Origin: Pseudomonadota bacterium
GTDB lineage: Bacteria > Pseudomonadota > Gammaproteobacteria > Burkholderiales > Burkholderiaceae_C
DNA length: 64,000 nt
Direction: 5' to 3'
NCBI GenBank assembly: GCA_021847345.1
Contig: JAJZTW010000015.1
Span: 1 to 64,000 of the forward strand
Notes under the pieces: generated by a model
What the model was told of the DNA's origin: nothing
Seen by the model: only the letters and a program-made list of their open reading frames with translations
Databases searched by the model: none
Program-made: the position numbers and the translations under genes
In this document: piece after piece, positions 9,421-18,729 of the stretch
Layout: every line of letters begins with the position of its first letter
How positions within the stretch are numbered: position 1 is the first letter of the stretch

Positions 9421-10392
9421 TTGATCCGAACATTCCAGGCCCTTTGGATCGGGCTGCTTGTGCTGTGCACGTTGGGCGCATGCGCCCCACTGCAAGGCGC
9501 CGGTGGCCCACGAGCTTCCGAGACTCCCGCGCATGTCGACGTCAGCCCGACCCTGTCATGGTGGGACAAGGCCGGCGACCCCCTGCTGGCCCGCCTGATC
9601 GACGACGGGCTGGCAGCCGATGCGCGCCTGCGCCGCGAAGCCCAGGCGCTCGCCGCACAGCAGGCCCGGACTCGTCAGTGGCAATATCGCGTCGTGCAAT
9701 GGGTGGCTCGTACGCTGCACGAGGCGCCGCAGCCGACCGACGCGCTGGCGCTGCGACTGCAGGAGTCCCGGCTGCGCAAGGCCGCCCGCATCGCCCGCGC
9801 CTACGTCGATGTACGAAGCCTGCAGTCGAGACTGGCGTTGCGCCAGGCCTTCCAGGACCAGTTCCACGACGACGCCGACCTGGCTCGCTGGCGCCACGAG
9901 GCGGGGCTGGTGTCGGGAGTCGACAACGGGCTGGCGGCCACACTGGTCGGCGTCAACGCCAGCGCCCTCGGCACGACGCGCACCCGGCTTGCCGAGGCGA
10001 CGGCGGCGCTGGCGCGGCGCACCGGGCTGGCCAGCGCGCGGCTGGAGCTGATGCTGGACGACGGCGCCCGGGTGCCCCGCCTCGCCTGGCCCGCGGCACC
10101 GGCACCATGCCACGCCGCGGTGGTCGACCCGGCCGGGCTCGCCGGCGTGGAACGCGATGCCGAACGCACGGCCAGGGACGCGCGCGCCGCCTACCAGCTC
10201 GGCACCGGGGATTTCGCGACCCTGTACGTGGCGCAGACCGCCGTGGTGCATGCACGCGAGGCGAGCGTGGCCGAAGCGACGCGGCAGGCCCGCGCCGCAG
10301 TCGACGCGTGGACCGACCATGCCTTGCGCCTGCTGCACGGCGAGGCGCAACGCGGTGCTGCGAGCGCGCAGCACGGAGCCTGCGATGGCTGA
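9421..10392 (+). CDS. Short TolC/NodT-like outer-membrane-factor lipoprotein
   Basis: LIRTFQALWIGLLVLCTLGAC lipobox, SWWDKAGDPLLARLIDDGLAADARLRREAQALAAQQAR (NodT-like). Start uncertain (TTG at 9421; ORF opens at 9316). Confidence 0.6.
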   Translation: MIRTFQALWIGLLVLCTLGACAPLQGAGGPRASETPAHVDVSPTLSWWDKAGDPLLARLIDDGLAADARLRREAQALAAQQARTRQWQYRVVQWVARTLHEAPQPTDALALRLQESRLRKAARIARAYVDVRSLQSRLALRQAFQDQFHDDADLARWRHEAGLVSGVDNGLAATLVGVNASALGTTRTRLAEATAALARRTGLASARLELMLDDGARVPRLAWPAAPAPCHAAVVDPAGLAGVERDAERTARDARAAYQLGTGDFATLYVAQTAVVHAREASVAEATRQARAAVDAWTDHALRLLHGEAQRGAASAQHGACDG

Positions 10393-11578
10393 ACCCGTCG
10401 AGCCGTCCCAGGTCGACGCACTGCTGGGCGCGCGCCCGCGCAGCCGCGTGCGACGCTGGGTGAGCATCGGGCTGCTGCTGCTGGCCCTGGCCGTGGCGGC
10501 CACGCTGCTGTTGCGATTCCTGGAAGGCAATACCACGCCCTATTACATGGCGCCGGTGGTGCGCGCGGACCTGCGCCCGCAGCTGACCCTGGCCGGGCGC
10601 GCACGCCTGGCCGGCGAGACCACCGTGCGCGCGCCGCGCGACGCGCTGCTGCTCGCGCTGCCACAGGCGCCGGGGGATACGGTGGCACCGGGACAGGCAC
10701 TGGCGGTGGTGGACACCAGCGGCTTCGCGCAGGCCATCGCGGCGGACCGCTCCGCGCTGGCCGCAGCGCGTGAACAGCTGGCACGCGCGTGGGTCGACCA
10801 TGGGCTGGCGGCGAAGCGCCTGCAGCGCTACGACAAGGTCTGGCGCGAGTCGGACCAGCGCGTTCCATCGCTGAACGAGATGCAGGCGGCGCGCGCCGCG
10901 CTCACCTCCGCCGCCATCGAACTGCGACGCCGCCGCATCCTGGTGGGCGCCGCCCGCCGGCGCCTGGACGACGAGATCGCCGACCTGCAGGCCGCGCTGC
11001 CGCGCGCCCCCAGTGCCGGCGTGGTCGTGCAACGCCTGGTGGCCCCGGGAAGCCAGGTCCATGCCGGACAGCCGCTGCTGGAGCTCGCGCCGCTCGGCGC
11101 GCCGGCCCACGTGGTGGTGCCGCTGGACGCCGATGTCGGACCGCTGCCGGCGGGCATGCCGGCGCAGGTGCTGGTGGCCGGCAGCGGCGGCATGGAGCGC
11201 CCGGCCACGCTGCTGCGTGTGCAGACCAGCGCCACGGGACAGCGCGAGGCGGTGTTCGCGCTGGCACCCGACCCGCGACTTCCCCCCGCCGCGGCGGCGA
11301 CGGTCAAGATGACCCTGCCGCTCAGGCGCCACGTGCTGCTGGTGCCCAACGCTGCGCTTGCCTTCGCTCCGCATTGTTCGGCGCCAGCAGCGGGGAGCAG
11401 CATCTGCCTGCTCGACCGCGACGGCACGGCGCGCAGCGTGGAGATCGTCGCCGGCCCGAGTGACGGCCATCGCACGCAGATCCTCGGCGGGCAGGTGCGC
11501 CCCGGGCAACTGGCGATCATCGGCTGGCGCGAAGCGCCGGCGGCGTCGGCGCCGAAGGCGAGCGCCTCCAACCCCTGA
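10385..11578 (+). CDS. HlyD/RND-type periplasmic adaptor protein
   Basis: N-terminal TM helix, lipoyl-like halves (VVQRLVAPGSQVHAGQPLLELAPL), coiled-coil hairpin; overlaps the upstream ORF. Confidence 0.85.
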   Translation: MAEPVEPSQVDALLGARPRSRVRRWVSIGLLLLALAVAATLLLRFLEGNTTPYYMAPVVRADLRPQLTLAGRARLAGETTVRAPRDALLLALPQAPGDTVAPGQALAVVDTSGFAQAIAADRSALAAAREQLARAWVDHGLAAKRLQRYDKVWRESDQRVPSLNEMQAARAALTSAAIELRRRRILVGAARRRLDDEIADLQAALPRAPSAGVVVQRLVAPGSQVHAGQPLLELAPLGAPAHVVVPLDADVGPLPAGMPAQVLVAGSGGMERPATLLRVQTSATGQREAVFALAPDPRLPPAAAATVKMTLPLRRHVLLVPNAALAFAPHCSAPAAGSSICLLDRDGTARSVEIVAGPSDGHRTQILGGQVRPGQLAIIGWREAPAASAPKASASNP

Positions 11579-11609
11579 CGCGGACGTCCTGTCGCCCGCT
11601 TGCACGACC

Positions 11610-13139
11610 ATGACCTCCTCTGCTCCCAAGTTCACGCGCCGCCAGGCCGGCGGCGCCCTGGCATCGCTGGCCGCCGGCCTGGTGCACCCGGGCATGGCCT
11701 TCGCCGCAGGCGGCGGCCGCTGGGGTCCGCCCCGCCCGTTCTCCTGGGAACTGCTGGTCTCGCGCGCCGAACGCCTGGCCCGCAAGCCCTACGTGGCGCC
11801 GCGTCCGTCGGCGCACGCGGTCGACGGCTGGGATGCCTTCGTTCGCCTGACCTACGGCGCGGCGCAGGCCGTCACGGGCACGGTTCGCCTGTTCCCGACG
11901 CGGCGCGGCGTGGCCCCCTACGGCGTCTCGATTCACGTGGTCGACGGCGGCACGGCGCGCAAGCTCATCGACACCCGGGGCCTGTTCGGCGGCCAGCAGG
12001 TGGCCGACCCGGCCGGCTGGCGCGTGCTGGCCCCCGATGCGCGCACCGACTGGATGGCCTTCCTCGGCGCCTCGTATTTCCGCTGCTCGGGCACGGCCAA
12101 CCGCTACGGCCTGTCGGCGCGCGGGGTTTCGGTGGACACCGGCCTGCCCGGCCCGGAGGAGTTCCCGGCCTTCACCGACTTCTGGATCGAGCAGCCGTCG
12201 GACGACCGCGTGATCACGCATGCGCTGCTCGACGGGCCGTCGCTGAGCGGGGCCTACGCCATCGATACCGTGCGCCACGAAGGCGTGGACATGGTGCAGG
12301 ACGTGCGCTGCGCGCTGTTCCTGCGGCGCGACGTGCAACGCCTGGGAATCGCCCCGCAGACCAGCATGTTCCTGTACGACCAGACGCGCGCCGACGGCAT
12401 GCCGCACGCGCGCCCGATCGGCGACTGGCGCCCGCAGGTACACGATTCGGGAGGGCTGGCGATCCGCACCGGGACCGGCGAACGCATCTGGCGCCCGCTG
12501 CACAACCCGTCGCAGGCGCGCATGCATGCGTTCCGCGCCGATCACCCGCAGGGCTTCGGGCTCATGCAGCGCGACCGCGATTTCTCGCACTACGAGGACG
12601 ACGAACTGTTCTACGACCTGCGGCCTTCGCTGTGGGTGCAGCCGCAGGGTGACTGGGGCACCGGTTCGGTGATGCTGTACGAGATGGCTTCGATCTCCGA
12701 GACGGTGGACAACATCGGCGCGTTCTGGGTGGCCGACGAACCCGCCCGCGCCGGGCAGCGGCGCGACCTGGCCTACCGCCTGACGTGGACCTCGGCCGAC
12801 CCGAGCACCGACGCCAACGCGCATTGCAGCAATGTGTTCATCGGTCCGGCCGGCCCGACCGATACGCCGCCCGACCCGAACACCCGCAAGTACGTGGTCG
12901 ACTTCCACGGGGACGTGCTGGGCGGGCTGGACGACTCCAGCGGCGTGCAGGCGCTGACCGACCTGCCGGCCGCCGCCATCATGGACCTGCGCGCCCACCG
13001 CCTGCATGGCCGCAGCAAGGCCTGGCGCGTGATGCTGGACATGCGCCTGGCCGGGCTGGCGCAAAAGGAATTCCGCCTGTTCCTGCGACGCGGGGCCCAG
13101 GCGCTGAGCGAGACCGTGGTGGTCACGCTCGAGGCCTGA
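11610..13139 (+). CDS. opgG: Periplasmic glucan biosynthesis protein, MdoG/OpgG-OpgD family
   Basis: Tat-like leader then FSWELLVSRAERLARKPYVAP...DRDFSHYEDDELFYDLRPSLWVQPQGDWGTGSVMLYEMAS, characteristic of OpgG/OpgD. Confidence 0.9.
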   Translation: MTSSAPKFTRRQAGGALASLAAGLVHPGMAFAAGGGRWGPPRPFSWELLVSRAERLARKPYVAPRPSAHAVDGWDAFVRLTYGAAQAVTGTVRLFPTRRGVAPYGVSIHVVDGGTARKLIDTRGLFGGQQVADPAGWRVLAPDARTDWMAFLGASYFRCSGTANRYGLSARGVSVDTGLPGPEEFPAFTDFWIEQPSDDRVITHALLDGPSLSGAYAIDTVRHEGVDMVQDVRCALFLRRDVQRLGIAPQTSMFLYDQTRADGMPHARPIGDWRPQVHDSGGLAIRTGTGERIWRPLHNPSQARMHAFRADHPQGFGLMQRDRDFSHYEDDELFYDLRPSLWVQPQGDWGTGSVMLYEMASISETVDNIGAFWVADEPARAGQRRDLAYRLTWTSADPSTDANAHCSNVFIGPAGPTDTPPDPNTRKYVVDFHGDVLGGLDDSSGVQALTDLPAAAIMDLRAHRLHGRSKAWRVMLDMRLAGLAQKEFRLFLRRGAQALSETVVVTLEA

Positions 13140-13171
13140 GACGCCACGCCCGCCACGCCGAGCCGAGCGCG

Positions 13172-14989
13172 ATGCCCGCCGATCCCGCGATGTCCACGAC
13201 ACCCCCGATGCTGCCGCCCGAGGCGCCGCTGGACATGCCGATCCAGCGCTTCGACGGACCGCCGCCCGGCTCCATCGAGGTGCTGACCCAGCCGCATGGC
13301 ATGCTGGTCAAGCGCCTGCTGCTGATCACCATGACCGCGGTGCTGGCGCTGGCGGCCTCCACGCAATTGCGCATGGTGCTGGCGCGCGATCGCGTCGACG
13401 CGCTGGACATCGTGCTGCTGGTGGTGTTCGTGCCGCTGTTCGCGTGGATCTCCTTCGGCTTCGTGAACTCGGCGATCGGGTTCTTCAAGCTCATCAGCGG
13501 CGAGCATCCCGGATTCACCGCGGTGCCCAGCCCGGCGCAATCGCTGCGCCACCGCGTGGCCGTGCTGATGCCGGTGTACAACGAGGACGTCGAGGCCACC
13601 TTCGGGCGTGTGCGCACGATGGCCCGTTCCATCGCCGCCGCGGGCGGCGCCCCCTGGATCGACTTTTTCGTGCTCAGCGATTCGAGCGAGGACAACGGCA
13701 GGATCGAGCAGGCGGCCTGGCTCGAACTGGCGCGCACGGCGCCGATCGCGGTGTATTACCGGCGCCGCGAGCGCAACACGGCGCGCAAGCCCGGCAACAT
13801 CGCCGAATGGGTGCGTCGTTTCGGCGCCGCCTACGAGTGCATGCTGGTGCTCGACGCCGACAGCCTGATGAGCGGATCGGCCATCGTCGGCATGGCGTCG
13901 ATCATGGAAGTGCGCCCGTCGATCGGACTGCTGCAGACGGTGCCGATGATCACCAACGCGCGCACGCTGTTCCAGCGCTGGATGCAGTTCGCCAGCGAGG
14001 CCTACGGTCCCATCGCCACCGCCGGGCTGCTGTGGTGGTCGGGATCGGAAGCGAACTTCTGGGGACACAACGCGATCGTTCGCACGCGCGCCTTCGCGCA
14101 GAGCTGCGGGCTGCCCGAGTTGCCCGGCAAGCCACCGTTCGGCGGCTACATCCAGAGCCATGACATGATCGAGTCGGCCTTGTTGCGCAGGCGCGGCTGG
14201 GCGGTGCACATGGTGATGATCGACGGCAGCTACGAGGAATTCCCGCCGACGATCGCCGACTATGCCACGCGCGACCGGCGCTGGATGCAGGGCAACGTGC
14301 AGCACCTGCGCCTGCTGGGAACCTCCGGTCTGCATTGGGCCAGCCGGCTGCACCTGCTGCTCGGCGCGTCGGCCTACCTGACCTCGCCGGGCTGGCTGCT
14401 GCTGCTGCTCACCAGCGCGCTGCAGGTATGCTTCTCGCGCCAGGCGACGCTGGTGGGCATGTCGACCCCGTGGGTGCTGTGGCTGACCCTGCTGCTGTTG
14501 TTCGGGCCGAAGCTGATGGGCATGACCTGGCTGTTGTCGTCGGCGCAGCGCAGGCGCAGCTTCGGCGGCACGCTTCGCATCGTGCTGTCGGTGCTGCTCG
14601 ACATCCCGATGGCCGCGCTGATGGCCCCGGTCACCATGGTGACCCAGACCCGGGCGCTGGCGTCGATGGCCCTGGGAATCTCGTCGGGCTGGTCGGCCCA
14701 GGTGCGCGAGGCGCGGCGCATCCCTGTGCTGGCGGTGCTGCCCAACCTGCGCGAGCACCTGCTGCTGGGACTGGCATTCGCCGCGCTGGCCTTCATCGAT
14801 CCGGTCGTGGCTCTGTGGTTCTCGCCCATCACGCTCGGCCTGCTCAGCGCGCCGTGGTTGATCAGCTGGACCTCGAGCGAGCGCCTCGGCAGCGTGCTCG
14901 CGGGCTGGGGCCTGTTCCGCGTGCCGCCCCCCCAGATGGGCGAGCCGGACGGCCAGCAAGGGCCCGCAGCGGCAGCACGGCAGGCGTAG
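13172..14989 (+). CDS. opgH: Glucans biosynthesis glucosyltransferase H
   Basis: VAVLMPVYNEDVEATFGRVRTMARSI, FFVLSDSSEDNGRIEQAAWLEL, YYRRRERNTARKPGNIAEWVRRFG, membrane glycosyltransferase. Confidence 0.95.
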   Translation: MPADPAMSTTPPMLPPEAPLDMPIQRFDGPPPGSIEVLTQPHGMLVKRLLLITMTAVLALAASTQLRMVLARDRVDALDIVLLVVFVPLFAWISFGFVNSAIGFFKLISGEHPGFTAVPSPAQSLRHRVAVLMPVYNEDVEATFGRVRTMARSIAAAGGAPWIDFFVLSDSSEDNGRIEQAAWLELARTAPIAVYYRRRERNTARKPGNIAEWVRRFGAAYECMLVLDADSLMSGSAIVGMASIMEVRPSIGLLQTVPMITNARTLFQRWMQFASEAYGPIATAGLLWWSGSEANFWGHNAIVRTRAFAQSCGLPELPGKPPFGGYIQSHDMIESALLRRRGWAVHMVMIDGSYEEFPPTIADYATRDRRWMQGNVQHLRLLGTSGLHWASRLHLLLGASAYLTSPGWLLLLLTSALQVCFSRQATLVGMSTPWVLWLTLLLLFGPKLMGMTWLLSSAQRRRSFGGTLRIVLSVLLDIPMAALMAPVTMVTQTRALASMALGISSGWSAQVREARRIPVLAVLPNLREHLLLGLAFAALAFIDPVVALWFSPITLGLLSAPWLISWTSSERLGSVLAGWGLFRVPPPQMGEPDGQQGPAAAARQA

Positions 14990-15010
14990 CGCGCGACCGC
15001 GCAGGCGGTC

Positions 15011-15652
15011 TCACCGCGCTGCGAGCCAGGCGCGCAGCTCGGGCAGGATGGCCTCCGCGGCCCGGTAGCCGTGGGTCACCAGGCTGTAGGGGACATCGCC
15101 CCCGCGCCCGGCGATCAGGGTCGGGAAGCCGCGAATGCCACTGGCCTGGGCCAGGGCGAAATCGGCGCGCGTGTCCTGCGCCGCCTGCGGCGAGAGCCAG
15201 TCGCGCTCGAACTCGGCTGCGTCGACGCCGAGCCCGGATGCGATCGAGGACAGCACGGCCAGGTCGGTGACGTCCCGGTTGGCGGCATAGAACGCGTGCT
15301 GGATGTCGCGCAGCGCGCGCAGCGCGAGGGTCTCGCCGCGGCGGCGCAGCACGACCACGGCACGGCAGGCCGGCTCGGTGTCGTAGACGAAGCCGGGACG
15401 GTCGAAAAAACTCCAGTCGAAGGCCTGCCCGGTCATCGCGTGCACATGCTGCCAATGCTCGCGCACGTCGGCCCGGTCCGCGTCACGCATCGGCACACGG
15501 GTGCCGGGTCGCAGGCCGCCGAGCACCAGGCGAATCGGCAGCGCGTCGCCGAAGTCTCGCTGGATGGCGTGGATCACCGGGGAGAATCCCCAGCACCAGG
15601 AGCACATCGGATCGGCGAAGTACACCAGGTGAGGCGCAGTGTCGGCAGGCAT
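15011..15652 (-). CDS. DsbA-family (FrnE-like) thioredoxin-fold protein
   Basis: HLVYFADPMCSWCWGFSPVI CxxC motif; GIRGFPTLI cis-Pro motif. Confidence 0.85.
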   Translation of the reverse strand: MPADTAPHLVYFADPMCSWCWGFSPVIHAIQRDFGDALPIRLVLGGLRPGTRVPMRDADRADVREHWQHVHAMTGQAFDWSFFDRPGFVYDTEPACRAVVVLRRRGETLALRALRDIQHAFYAANRDVTDLAVLSSIASGLGVDAAEFERDWLSPQAAQDTRADFALAQASGIRGFPTLIAGRGGDVPYSLVTHGYRAAEAILPELRAWLAAR

Positions 15653-15873
15653 GAGGCTGGCGCGAAATGATGGGACGCGAAATTGTATTAACCATTCCAT
15701 TTCCACAAGACCCAGGCGAGAGCAGGCGCGCGACACCCTGGGCATGTCTCGAAAATGCGCGCGCTGCGCGCCCGCTCGCAAGGCGCAGGCACCCGCATGC
15801 ATCGTCCCGCTTGAATATGCGGCTATCCTTGCATGCAGGAATGCCCCGCGGCTGCAACCTGGAGAATCGCATC

Positions 15874-17961
15874 ATGGCCAGCGCCAAGCCTGCGCCCGTC
15901 TGCCTGTTCGAGGCCATGGTCAACGCCCAGGACGACGCCATGTTCACCGTCGATGGGAACGACGCCGTGTGCAGCTGGAATCACGCGGCCCAGCGCTTGT
16001 TCGGCTATGCGGCATCGGAGGCGCTGGGCATGCCGCTTGCCGAGTTGCTGGCGGAGCAACCGACGACCCCCGATGGGGGCGGCTCGGGCGACCAGGCGCT
16101 GAGCGCCCAGCGCGTGCTGCGCGACCGCCACGGCATGCTGCTGTCGGTGCTGGTGACGCGCACTCCGATCGGCGGCCCGGCGCCCGGCACGCTGGCCTCG
16201 CTGATCACCGTGCATTCCCTGCAGAGCACCCCCCTGCAGGGCGCGGACGCACCGCGGCAGCGCGCCATGAACGTCTACGAGTCGCTGGTCGAGGGCTCGG
16301 ACGACGCCATCGTGACCAAGACCCTGGCAGGCATCGTGACCAGCTGGAACCCGGGCGCGCAGCGCCTGTTCGGTTTCTCGGCGGCGGAGATGATCGGCGA
16401 GTCGATCACCAAGATCATTCCGCTGGACCGACTGCACGAGGAGGAAATGATCCTGCAGCGCATCGCCGCCGGCGAACGCGTGGAGCATTTCGAGACCGTG
16501 CGCACCCACAAGAGCGGCTCCCTGGTGCATGTCTCGGTGACCATCTCGCCGCTGCGAGATGCCGGCGGGCGCGTGGTCGGCGCGTCCAAGATCGCGCGCG
16601 ACATCGGCGAACGCATCCTGGCGGCGCAGACCATCTGGCGCCAGGCCAACCAGGACACGCTGACCAACCTGCCCAACCGCTCCGCATTCCGCCGCCAGCT
16701 GGAGATGGAGGTCGCTCGCGCCGAGCGCGAGAGCGGGCATTTCGCGCTGCTGTACGCCGACCTGGATCATTTCAAGATGGTCAACGACTCGCTGGGCCAT
16801 GACGCCGGCGACGCCTTGCTCGTGGCAGTGGCCAAACGCCTGCGCGCCGCGCTGCGTGGGTCCGACGTGCTGGCCCGCCTGGGCGGCGACGAATTCACCG
16901 TGCTGCTTCCCACGCTGGACGACCCGCTGGCCCTGCACACGGTCAGCTCGAAGTTGCACGATGCGCTGGCCGAGCCCTTCGCGCATGCATCGCACCCGAT
17001 CCACGTGTCGGCGAGCATCGGCATGGCGATGTACCCGCGCGACGGAACAAGTGCCGACGAACTGCTGCGGCATGCCGACCTGGCGATGTACGAGGCCAAG
17101 AACGAAGGTCGCAATCGCACCATCGTGTACGAGGCCTCGATGGACCAGCGCGCGCGCGGGCGCCTGCTGCTGGCCGGGGACCTGCGGCGTGCCGCGCAGC
17201 AGGGCGAGCTGTACCTGGCCTACCAGCCGGTGGTGCGCGTGAGCGACGGTGAAGCGCTCAAGTTCGAGGCGCTGATGCGCTGGCGGCACCCGGCATTCGG
17301 CACCGTGCACCCGGCCCGCTTCATCCCGCTGGCCGAGGAGACCGGGTTGATCCTGGAGCTCGGTGACTGGGTGTTCCGACGCGCGGCGCAGCAGGCGCTG
17401 CGCTGGTGCGAACTGCACGGCGCACCGATCCAGGTGAGTTTCAACGTCTCGCCGCTGCAGCTCACCGCCGACGTCGACCACACCGCGCATTGGGGCGCGC
17501 ATGTGCGCGACATCGGACTCGATCCCTCCCGGCTGGTGGTCGAGGTGACCGAGACCGTGATGCTCGACGATTCGCCACGCATCGCGCAGCGCCTGCGGGA
17601 ACTGCGCCGACAGGGATTCCAGGTCGCGGTGGACGATTTCGGCACCGGGGTGTCGAACCTGGCCGCGCTCAGTCGCATCGAGGTCGACTATCTGAAAATC
17701 GACCAGTCGCTGGTGCGCAAGCTGCCCGACGACCCGCGCAAGCTCGCCATCTGCGAGGCGATCGTCGCCATGGCGCATCGACTGGGCATCCAGGTCATCG
17801 CCGAAGGCATCGAGACCGACGAGGAACTCGAGCGCATCCGCGACATCCGCTGCGACTTCGCGCAGGGCTATCTGTACGCGCAACCGCAGGACGAAGCGCG
17901 CGCCACGCAGTGGCTGCTCGAGCAGCGCGAGCGGCGCGCCCTCTCGCGCGGCGACGCCTGA
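15874..17961 (+). CDS. PAS-PAS-GGDEF-EAL cyclic-di-GMP turnover protein
   Basis: LARLGGDEFTVLLP; LKFEALMRWRHPAFGTVHPARFIPLAEETGLI; two PAS-like N-terminal domains. Confidence 0.95.
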   Translation: MASAKPAPVCLFEAMVNAQDDAMFTVDGNDAVCSWNHAAQRLFGYAASEALGMPLAELLAEQPTTPDGGGSGDQALSAQRVLRDRHGMLLSVLVTRTPIGGPAPGTLASLITVHSLQSTPLQGADAPRQRAMNVYESLVEGSDDAIVTKTLAGIVTSWNPGAQRLFGFSAAEMIGESITKIIPLDRLHEEEMILQRIAAGERVEHFETVRTHKSGSLVHVSVTISPLRDAGGRVVGASKIARDIGERILAAQTIWRQANQDTLTNLPNRSAFRRQLEMEVARAERESGHFALLYADLDHFKMVNDSLGHDAGDALLVAVAKRLRAALRGSDVLARLGGDEFTVLLPTLDDPLALHTVSSKLHDALAEPFAHASHPIHVSASIGMAMYPRDGTSADELLRHADLAMYEAKNEGRNRTIVYEASMDQRARGRLLLAGDLRRAAQQGELYLAYQPVVRVSDGEALKFEALMRWRHPAFGTVHPARFIPLAEETGLILELGDWVFRRAAQQALRWCELHGAPIQVSFNVSPLQLTADVDHTAHWGAHVRDIGLDPSRLVVEVTETVMLDDSPRIAQRLRELRRQGFQVAVDDFGTGVSNLAALSRIEVDYLKIDQSLVRKLPDDPRKLAICEAIVAMAHRLGIQVIAEGIETDEELERIRDIRCDFAQGYLYAQPQDEARATQWLLEQRERRALSRGDA

Positions 17962-17965
17962 GCCG

Positions 17966-18211
17966 CTCACGAGAAAACGCAGGGCCGCCCCAAGTTTTCT
18001 CCACCCCACGGGGGATGAGGCCGGACAAGCTGCTGTGCCTGCGCACAGCAGCGCGCCGGCCGAATCCGAGCAGCCTGCAAGCTGCGAGGTGGAACGGGTC
18101 GGGCCCCAGGCCCGGCCCTGGGGGCACTCACGAGAAAACGCAGGGCCGCCCCAAGTTTTCTCGACCCCCACGGGGGGCGGGTCGGGCCCCAGGCCCGGCC
18201 CTGGGGGCACT
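17966..18211. repeat. Two-unit hairpin-rich direct repeat element
   Basis: ctcacgagaaaacgcagggccgccccaagttttctc...acccc at 17966 and 18127; cgggtcgggccccaggcccggccctgggggcact at 18095 and 18178. Confidence 0.9.
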
Positions 18212-18212
18212 C

Positions 18213-18605
18213 TCAGCGCGCCAGCAGGTCCTTCAGGCGCTCGATGTCGGCAGCGCAGGCGCGCTCCGCCGTGTGCTCGACATGGCGGTACAGGCGCACC
18301 AGTTCCTGCCCTGCCTCGGTCAGGCGGCTTCCGCCTCCATGCGCGCCGCCCTGTGCCGAGTCCACGGCGGGCGCCTTCAGGCAGGCGTTGAGCTCGTCGA
18401 GCAGCAGCCAGGCGCGGCGGTAGGACATGTCCAGGCTTTTCGCGGCCGCGGTGATCGAGCCGGTGCGCTGCACGGCCTCGAGCAGTTCGATCTTGCCCGG
18501 GCCGACCGCGACCTGGCCGTCGCGCGTGATGCGCAGCCGGAAGCGCACCAACGGTTCGGGGCTGGCAACAGGGCCGGCGGGCGGCGAGGACGGGGGTGGG
18601 GTCAT
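18213..18605 (-). CDS. ModE-like winged-helix regulator (N-terminal DNA-binding domain only)
   Basis: RLRITRDGQVAVGPGKIELLEAVQRTGSITAAAKSLDMSYRRAWLLLDELNACLKAPAV...GGGSRLTEAGQELVRLYR. Confidence 0.85.
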   Translation of the reverse strand: MTPPPSSPPAGPVASPEPLVRFRLRITRDGQVAVGPGKIELLEAVQRTGSITAAAKSLDMSYRRAWLLLDELNACLKAPAVDSAQGGAHGGGSRLTEAGQELVRLYRHVEHTAERACAADIERLKDLLAR

Positions 18606-18729
18606 CGTGGCGTCGCGCGGGGCGCGGGAACAAGGGGCGGTACGTCCGCAAGCATAGATCCTGCGTGCCGCGCGCAGGCGCGGGAAAATGGGGGACTTGC
18701 CCCAGTTGCCCACCGCCCCTGCACCATCC

